A stretch of 5,236 nt of DNA, taken from Alphaproteobacteria bacterium (lineage in GTDB: Bacteria > Pseudomonadota > Alphaproteobacteria > UBA8366). This document shows positions 1 through 5,236 of the stretch, piece by piece (within the stretch, counting starts at the first letter, position 1; each line of letters begins with the position of its first letter). The notes beneath the pieces are model-generated. The model did no database searches. It was not told the DNA's origin and saw nothing but the letters and a program-made list of their open reading frames with translations. The stretch covers positions 1-5,236 of the forward strand of contig JABJCS010000809.1 in the NCBI GenBank assembly GCA_018665505.1, in the 5' to 3' direction. The translations under genes were made by a program, and so were the position numbers.

Positions 1-82
1 CATCGATTGCACGGACTTCCTCTCCTAGGCGCGCGAAGTCCGCCGATAAAATGGATGGGGCGATTCGGATGTTTTGGTGCAT
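1..82 (-). CDS. rpe: Ribulose-phosphate 3-epimerase, N-terminal fragment (cut by window edge)
   Basis: Only the first 27 codons are inside the window; the gene continues past base 1. The translated start reads MHQNIRIAPSILSADFARLG and continues EEVRAID. The IAPSILSADFxxLGEEV stretch is the characteristic first beta strand and loop of ribulose-5-phosphate 3-epimerase, where the conserved Ser of SILSADF lies at the active-site mouth of the TIM barrel. The family enzyme interconverts ribulose-5-phosphate and xylulose-5-phosphate in the cytosolic pentose phosphate (or Calvin) pathway. The ATG at 82-80 is preceded by an AGGA Shine-Dalgarno core at 93-90 with 7 nt spacing, which supports this start. 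It lies 58 bp downstream of rsmB on the same strand with no terminator seen between, so co-transcription is likely. The metal-binding residues and the rest of the barrel lie outside the window, so integrity cannot be judged. Confidence 0.9.
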   Translation of the reverse strand, partial: MHQNIRIAPSILSADFARLGEEVRAID

Positions 83-140
83 GGAAATTTCCTATTCCCT
101 CATACCTCGTCAAGCAAGCAGAGTCTTACTCACGGAATAG

Positions 141-1442
141 CTAATTAGAATTTGTCTTCCTTATCAGCCGTGCCGCATAGAAACCATCCAATCCTCCCGA
201 CGCAGACCAATGGGAAGGAAGGGTGCGCAGATCGCCTGATTCGGCCCGGAACTCACTGGGTATTCTCTCCTCGTCATCCCGGATAGGGTCTCGAGAGAAT
301 GCATCGTTATTCAGCAGGAATTTATTGACGACACGAGAGCCTTCTTCCGGCTGCAACGAACAAACCACGTAGACTAAATACCCACCTGGGCGCACCATTT
401 CCGCGGCAGCATTGAGTAACTCGGATTGTAATTTTGCCAGTCGTCGGAGGTCCGATTTCTCTTTTAGGAATAATATATCCGGATGTCGTCGGATCGTTCC
501 GGTCGCCGTGCAGGGTGCATCCAATAGAACGGCATCGGCCAATTCCTTGGGACGCCACGTTGCGACGTCGTCCGCGAGGATTTCCGCTTGGAGGTTGAGG
601 CGCTCGAAGTTAGCGCGCATGACATCAAGACGGATATCCGAGCGATCTATTGCGGTCACGTGCGCGCCCGCCGCCGCCAGTTGTGCCGCTTTCCCACCCG
701 GTGCGGCACACAGATCGAGAATGCGTTTGCCGGATGGCTCTGGAATTAGATGAGCTGGTAGCGCTGCTGCGGCGTCTTGAATCCACCAATCGCCGGCGCT
801 GTAGCCCGGCAGTTCCGTGATGTCGCCTGGTGATCGGACGCGGATCGATCCAGACGACAGCAATTCGCCCTCTAACTGCTGTGCGACACTTTTGGGGTCC
901 GCCTTTGGCGTGATATCGAGCGGCGCTTCTTGTGTATGAGCGAGCGCGATTTCTTGAGCAAGATCGTCGCCATACTCTTTCTGCCATGTATCGAAGAGCC
1001 AATCCGGCGTATTCGCAATGGCGCCCACAGAGAGGGACGCGGGTTCAGCCGATGGAACACGGCGTAACACAGCATTCACCAAGCCGGTAAAGCCGGCGTA
1101 GCGGGTTCCTTTCAGGAGGGTAACGGATGTATCGACGGCGGCATGTGCCGGAGTGCCGAGGAAGAGGAGTTGGGCGGTACCTATTCTAAGTGATTGTCTG
1201 ACCAAAATGGCATTTTGAGCCAAAGGTTTCAGAAGGAACTGATCGATAGCGAGATCGATCTCACCTAAGTGCCTCAAGCATGTGCTGACCAGCATGCGCG
1301 CAAACGCGCGGTCGGGCCCGAGGAGGCGAGAAAATTCCTCCGACTCGGTCATTGCGTTGTCGAGCGACGTTTTGTCGATCAGGACAGCATTCAAAAGTTC
1401 GATTGCTGCGGATCTTGCAGGAATACCGGCGGTTATTGCCAT
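141..1442 (-). CDS. rsmB: RsmB-type 16S rRNA (cytosine-C5) methyltransferase
   Basis: This 433-residue protein has the two-part layout of RsmB/Sun: a NusB-like RNA-binding domain (about residues 6-130, ending in GLVNAVLRR) followed by a Rossmann-fold SAM methyltransferase. SAM motif I is LDLCAAPGGK (242-251), and the acidic ribose-binding residue is probably D266 in AIDRS. Motif IV is DAPCTATGTIRRHPD with Cys311. Motif VI is VVCSLQPEEG with Cys361. In the m5C RNA methyltransferase family the motif VI Cys is the nucleophile and the motif IV Cys assists product release; both are present. E. coli RsmB methylates C967 of 16S rRNA, and the same target is inferred here. The length is normal. The start at 1442 is the first ATG after an in-frame TAA three codons upstream; no clear Shine-Dalgarno is visible. 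A weak dyad (CCGAT 1447-1451 / ATCGG 1465-1469) sits just upstream. The gene is 49 bp downstream of htpX, so translation may depend on read-through of that transcript. Confidence 0.95.
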   Translation of the reverse strand: MAITAGIPARSAAIELLNAVLIDKTSLDNAMTESEEFSRLLGPDRAFARMLVSTCLRHLGEIDLAIDQFLLKPLAQNAILVRQSLRIGTAQLLFLGTPAHAAVDTSVTLLKGTRYAGFTGLVNAVLRRVPSAEPASLSVGAIANTPDWLFDTWQKEYGDDLAQEIALAHTQEAPLDITPKADPKSVAQQLEGELLSSGSIRVRSPGDITELPGYSAGDWWIQDAAAALPAHLIPEPSGKRILDLCAAPGGKAAQLAAAGAHVTAIDRSDIRLDVMRANFERLNLQAEILADDVATWRPKELADAVLLDAPCTATGTIRRHPDILFLKEKSDLRRLAKLQSELLNAAAEMVRPGGYLVYVVCSLQPEEGSRVVNKFLLNNDAFSRDPIRDDEERIPSEFRAESGDLRTLPSHWSASGGLDGFYAARLIRKTNSN

Positions 1443-1491
1443 AGCGCCGATTTAGGACGAAAGCATCGGTGAGACAAGCAAAATGAACTGA

Positions 1492-2376
1492 TCATCCCCA
1501 CGGTCGACGTGGTGTCGAGGGCGAAGTCTCACCCGCCATTTCACGTAACCGCATGATCCGGTCTGCCATCTGCGGATGGGTGGAGAATAAACCGTCGATC
1601 GATTGAACGTGAAGCGGGTTTACGATGAATAGGTGAGCGGATGCGGGGTTTTGCTCCGCCGTAACGTTGTCGATGGTTTTTGAGGAGCTCTCAAGTTTTT
1701 CTAAGGCTGAGGCAAGCCACAAGGGTCGACCGCAAATCTCGGCGCCAAGACGATCCGCTGAGTATTCTCTAGTCCGGCTTATCGCCATTTGAACGAGCAT
1801 CGCCGCGAAGGGGGCGAGCAATGCGACCAAAATCGTTCCAAGTCCGCCCAATGGATTGTCGCGATTGTCGTGGCCGCCAAACATTCCCGCGAACAATGCC
1901 ATGTTGGCGATCATCGAAATTGCTCCTGCAATCGTTGCCGTAATCGTCATGATTAACGTGTCGCGGTTTTTAACATGAGCGAGTTCGTGGGCCATCACAC
2001 CGGCGATCTCCTCCGAGCTCAAGCGTGCGAGGAGGCCTGTCGTGGCGGCAACGGCCGCGTTTTCGGGATTACGGCCGGTGGCGAAAGCATTCGGTTGTTC
2101 ATTCTCGACGATGTATACCCGAGGCATCGGCAGTTCGGCATTTATCGCCAATTGCTCAACGATCCCATAATATGCAGGCGCGGAACCGCGGTCGACTTCC
2201 TTTGCACCGTACATCCGCAAGACGACTTTGTCGGCATTCCAATAGGCGAATCCATTCATCGCGATGGCAATCAGCAAGGCGATGATCATTCCGCCTTCGC
2301 CGCCGACCAGGAAGCCACAGAAAAGGAAGACGCTGGTCATCCCTGCGATCAGTATGCCGGTGCGGAACATATTCAT
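1492..2376 (-). CDS. htpX: HtpX membrane zinc metalloprotease (M48B)
   Basis: This 294-residue integral membrane peptidase is typical in length for bacterial HtpX. The N-terminus [12 protein letters not shown] matches the family start. Hydrophobic segments lie at about 5-22, 28-46, 142-166 and 179-199. The zinc site is HELAH (His130, Glu131 catalytic, His134), followed by KNRDTLI. The third ligand is Glu204 in SRTREYSAD, and a conserved FSTHP sits at 264-268 near the C-terminus. By family knowledge it cuts misfolded or damaged inner-membrane proteins on the cytosolic face, working alongside FtsH. The start at 2376 has AGGA at 2390-2387 with 10 nt spacing; the Met at codon 3 is a less likely alternative because family members begin MNxFRT. 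It is the first gene of the htpX-rsmB-rpe run and has a heat-shock-like promoter upstream at 2407-2434. The C-terminal tail (about 281-294) is Ser/Pro/Arg-rich and probably disordered. Confidence 0.96.
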   Translation of the reverse strand: MNMFRTGILIAGMTSVFLFCGFLVGGEGGMIIALLIAIAMNGFAYWNADKVVLRMYGAKEVDRGSAPAYYGIVEQLAINAELPMPRVYIVENEQPNAFATGRNPENAAVAATTGLLARLSSEEIAGVMAHELAHVKNRDTLIMTITATIAGAISMIANMALFAGMFGGHDNRDNPLGGLGTILVALLAPFAAMLVQMAISRTREYSADRLGAEICGRPLWLASALEKLESSSKTIDNVTAEQNPASAHLFIVNPLHVQSIDGLFSTHPQMADRIMRLREMAGETSPSTPRRPWG

Positions 2377-2406
2377 CGTCGCCTAGTCCTGTTGTGTTGT
2401 CCGAAT

Positions 2407-2434
2407 AGATGGCGATATCGCATGGGAGTTCAAG
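2407..2434 (-). promoter_or_regulatory. Candidate RpoH (sigma-32 type) promoter for htpX
   Basis: Read on the minus strand, CTTGAA (2434-2429) is followed after 14 nt by CGCCATCT (2414-2407). The sigma-32 consensus is CTTGAA plus a spacer of about this size and CCCCATNT; the -35 core matches fully and the -10 box matches at all but one fixed position. The implied start is near 2400, leaving a leader of roughly 24 nt with the AGGA ribosome site. htpX is a known heat-shock gene in E. coli, so position and function agree. This was read by eye only, with no scoring against background. Confidence 0.5.
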
Positions 2435-2436
2435 GC

Positions 2437-2465
2437 TTGCGGAATTCCAACGGAACCACGATATT
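2437..2465 (+). promoter_or_regulatory. Possible promoter of the SDHAF4-like gene
   Basis: TTGCGG (2437-2442) and GATATT (2460-2465) are separated by 17 nt and resemble housekeeping -35 and -10 boxes (about four of six matches each). Transcription would begin at about 2472, the A of the proposed start codon, which would make the mRNA leaderless. The match is modest and the surrounding A/T-rich run could produce it by chance. Confidence 0.25.
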
Positions 2466-2471
2466 TATTTT

Positions 2472-2717
2472 ATGCTTAAAAAATTCAAAGAGCACCTAAA
2501 CGCGCGAAACACCGCACCTCAATCCGCACCGGCTCCTGTAGCTAGAGGTTTGGACTCCAAGGCTCTAGCTGAGCAAAAGGCAGATGCCGCGGGCGAGAAA
2601 TACCGCGCCGAAGCAGAAGCCCGTGGCGAGAAGTCGGCGGAAACGGGCGGCCCGAAAGGCCTAGAGCCCACGCGCTATGGGGATTGGGAACGAGCGGGTC
2701 GCTGCGTCGATTTCTGA
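2472..2717 (+). CDS. DUF1674 / SDHAF4-like succinate dehydrogenase assembly factor
   Basis: This 81-residue small protein ends in GGPKGLEPTRYGDWERAGRC followed by VDF (59-81). That is the hallmark C-terminal block of DUF1674, the family of eukaryotic SDHAF4. SDHAF4 binds the flavinylated SdhA subunit and promotes its joining to SdhB, shielding it from making oxidants; the same role is inferred for the bacterial protein. The first 58 residues are low in complexity: a basic start (MLKKFKEHLNAR), an Ala/Pro stretch, then a charged Ala/Glu/Lys segment likely to be helical or disordered. Bacterial and mitochondrial family members share this pattern of a variable N-terminus with a conserved tail. 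I prefer the ATG at 2472. The in-frame ATG at 2409 would add 21 unrelated residues and lies inside the htpX promoter. Neither start has a clear Shine-Dalgarno. The gene is divergent from htpX and convergent with acs; no sdh genes are in the window. Confidence 0.88.
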   Translation: MLKKFKEHLNARNTAPQSAPAPVARGLDSKALAEQKADAAGEKYRAEAEARGEKSAETGGPKGLEPTRYGDWERAGRCVDF

Positions 2718-2741
2718 AGCTCGATAGTCGTTGAAAATAAA

Positions 2742-2768
2742 AGGCGGTCGGGTAATACCCAACCGCCT
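2742..2768. terminator. Bidirectional rho-independent terminator between the SDHAF4-like gene and acs
   Basis: AGGCGGT (2742-2748) pairs with ACCGCCT (2762-2768). Inside it, GGGT (2750-2753) pairs with ACCC (2757-2760) around a 3-nt AAT loop, with one C/A mismatch (2749/2761). Read on the minus strand the stem is followed by a T-rich run (complement of 2732-2741, CTTTTATTTTC-like), the right layout to end acs 24 nt after its stop codon. On the plus strand the following bases (CGAATTTATG) are only weakly T-rich, so it probably works less well for the small gene, whose stop is 24 nt away. Confidence 0.85.
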
Positions 2769-2792
2769 CGAATTTATGCTGTAACGATAATT

Positions 2793-4733
<1,941 letters not shown>

Positions 4734-4769
4734 GGCTGGCGCTCTCCCTTCACCATTGGCACGTACATT

Positions 4770-4775
4770 ATTGTA
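4770..4775 (-). promoter_or_regulatory. Possible -10 box for acs
   Basis: TACAAT on the minus strand (4775-4770) matches TATAAT at five of six positions and would start transcription near 4763, about 30 nt before the acs ATG and upstream of its Shine-Dalgarno. No good -35 box lies 16-19 nt upstream (CAAATG at 17 nt), which would suit an activator-dependent promoter. The dyad at 4775-4795 occupies the spacer. Confidence 0.3.
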
Positions 4776-4795
4776 TGCCGCTTATACGACGGCAT
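4775..4795. repeat. 6-9-6 inverted repeat, candidate operator between acs and the creatininase-family gene
   Basis: ATGCCG (4775-4780) and CGGCAT (4790-4795) form a perfect 6-bp dyad with a 9-nt A/T-containing centre. The spacing between arm centres is 15 bp, not a whole number of helical turns, so a dimeric regulator site is possible but not typical. It lies in the divergent promoter region, between the -10-like boxes of the two genes, where one bound protein could affect both. A 6-bp dyad can occur by chance, and I cannot name a regulator from the sequence. Confidence 0.35.
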
Positions 4796-4808
4796 TTGAC
4801 CCAGGTTA

Positions 4809-4814
4809 TATAAT
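4809..4814 (+). promoter_or_regulatory. Possible -10 box for the creatininase-family gene
   Basis: A perfect TATAAT lies at 4809-4814, giving an expected transcript start near 4821 and a leader of about 45 nt. The -35 position at 17 nt (ACGACG) is poor and there is no TG extension before the box. The nearest TTGACC (4796-4801) is only 7 nt away, too close to pair with it. The dyad at 4775-4795 would overlap the -35 zone. Confidence 0.35.
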
Positions 4815-4859
4815 GTCAGAATTTGGGGTTTGGAAACAAGTGAGCCGCCATCGCGGGTC

Positions 4860-4865
4860 GGAGGA
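4860..4865 (+). promoter_or_regulatory. Shine-Dalgarno that decides the creatininase-family start
   Basis: GGAGGA is followed directly by two tandem ATG codons (4866 and 4869). It touches the first ATG and leaves 3 nt before the second, so 4869 is the more workable start, though the spacing is still short. The second start also gives the usual family N-terminus MLLxxxTWPEVE. Confidence 0.6.
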
Positions 4866-4868
4866 ATG

Positions 4869-5236
4869 ATGCTGTTGCAACACGCGACGTGGCCGGAAGT
4901 CGAAGCCTATCTTGGACAGAATAAGGGCATCATCGTCCCGATCGGTTCGACGGAGCAACACGGACCGTCCGGCTTGATTGGAACCGATGGACTGACCGCT
5001 GAATTTATCGGTGGTAAAGTGGGCGAGGCGACGCAAACATTGGTGGCGCCGACCCTGTTTTACGGCATGGCGCAGCATCACATGGCGTTTTCCGGCACCA
5101 TCACGCTGCAGCCGTCGACACTTATCATCGTTGTTCGTGATATCGTCATGTCGCTCGTGCGGCACGGTTTTGAGCGCATTTTTTTCATCAATGGGCACGG
5201 TGGAAATGTCAATTCCGTCAAAGCTGCGTTCAGCGA
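4869..5236 (+). CDS. Creatininase-family metal-dependent amidohydrolase, N-terminal part (cut by window edge)
   Basis: There are 122 full codons before the right edge, roughly half of a typical 240-270 residue family member. The protein starts MLLQHATWPEVEAYL. It then shows PIGSTEQHGP (24-33) with Glu29 and His31, and GTD with Asp40, which correspond to the creatininase metal ligands Glu34, His36 and Asp45. YGMAQHHMAFSGTITL (65-80) is a conserved active-site strand region, and NGHGGN (108-113) holds His110, the equivalent of creatininase His120. True creatininase has NGHYEN, whose Glu binds the second metal; here that place is Gly, as in the large NGHGGN branch that includes MftE- and ArfB-type enzymes. 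Creatinine is therefore an unlikely substrate. The family hydrolyses amide bonds in cyclic or formamide compounds in the cytosol; the actual substrate here is unknown. The gene is divergent from acs across a 135-bp region. The tandem upstream ATG at 4866 would add one Met. Confidence 0.9.
   Translation, partial: MLLQHATWPEVEAYLGQNKGIIVPIGSTEQHGPSGLIGTDGLTAEFIGGKVGEATQTLVAPTLFYGMAQHHMAFSGTITLQPSTLIIVVRDIVMSLVRHGFERIFFINGHGGNVNSVKAAFS

Noticed and set aside
412..753. 113-codon plus-strand open frame inside rsmB
   Set aside because: It is antisense to the conserved methyltransferase motifs and has an Arg/Ser-rich composition with no family resemblance.
2409..2471. Longer 102-residue version of the SDHAF4-like protein starting at ATG 2409
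   Set aside because: The extra 21 residues are unlike the family, there is no ribosome site, and the ATG overlaps the -10-like box of the htpX promoter.
1975..2499. 174-codon plus-strand open frame across htpX into the intergenic region
   Set aside because: It is the shadow of htpX and its promoter; it has no coherent domain and conflicts with both real genes.
4756..4772. Sigma-54-like site (TTGGCACG then TTATT) facing the creatininase-family gene
   Set aside because: The -24 half is a good match, but the -12 half has AT in place of the essential GC, so it is probably a chance match.
4796..4814. TTGACC and TATAAT as a promoter pair
   Set aside because: Only 7 nt separate them; a sigma-70 promoter needs about 16-18 nt.
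4830..4868. TTG at 4830 as an upstream in-frame start of the creatininase-family gene
   Set aside because: It would add 13 residues not typical of the family, and the GGAGGA at 4860-4865 points to the ATG at 4869.
4806..5198. 130-codon minus-strand open frame opposite the creatininase-family gene
   Set aside because: The plus-strand frame carries clear metal-site motifs; this is its complement and has low-quality His/Arg-rich composition.

Overview
The window looks like ordinary core chromosome of an alphaproteobacterium. It has moderately GC-rich DNA by eye, densely packed housekeeping genes and no trace of mobile DNA, CRISPR, tRNA or rRNA. The alphaproteobacterial call rests on three things. 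One is the DUF1674/SDHAF4-type small gene divergent from htpX. Another is the htpX-rsmB-rpe run, a neighbourhood I recall from alphaproteobacterial genomes. The third is the type of Acs. No genus can be named from the sequence alone.

Layout. Bases 1-2376 hold a minus-strand run read right to left: htpX (membrane zinc protease), rsmB (16S rRNA m5C methyltransferase) and the first 27 codons of rpe (ribulose-5-phosphate 3-epimerase), which leaves the window at base 1. The gaps are 49 and 58 bp, with no terminator seen, so this is probably one transcript. A 95-bp divergent region (2377-2471) separates htpX from a plus-strand 81-codon gene of the SDHAF4/DUF1674 family (succinate dehydrogenase assembly). 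On its minus strand this region carries a good match to a heat-shock sigma factor (RpoH) promoter facing htpX.

The small gene converges with acs (acetyl-CoA synthetase, 2793-4733, minus), and a strong hairpin at 2742-2768 between them can serve as a shared terminator. The acs gene is complete, with all expected catalytic and acetate-pocket residues. A 135-bp divergent region (4734-4868) follows, with A/T-rich -10-like boxes on both strands and a 6-9-6 inverted repeat between them. It leads into a plus-strand creatininase-family metal hydrolase cut by the right edge after 122 codons.

How the genes relate: the left cluster combines membrane protein quality control, ribosome modification and central carbon metabolism, apparently placed behind a stress promoter. 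The SDHAF4-like protein and Acs both touch acetate/TCA metabolism but lie on opposite strands and share only the terminator. The creatininase-family enzyme has no assigned substrate. I found no convincing evidence of an undescribed system. The most checkable points are the htpX promoter, the acs/creatininase dyad and the possibly leaderless small gene.
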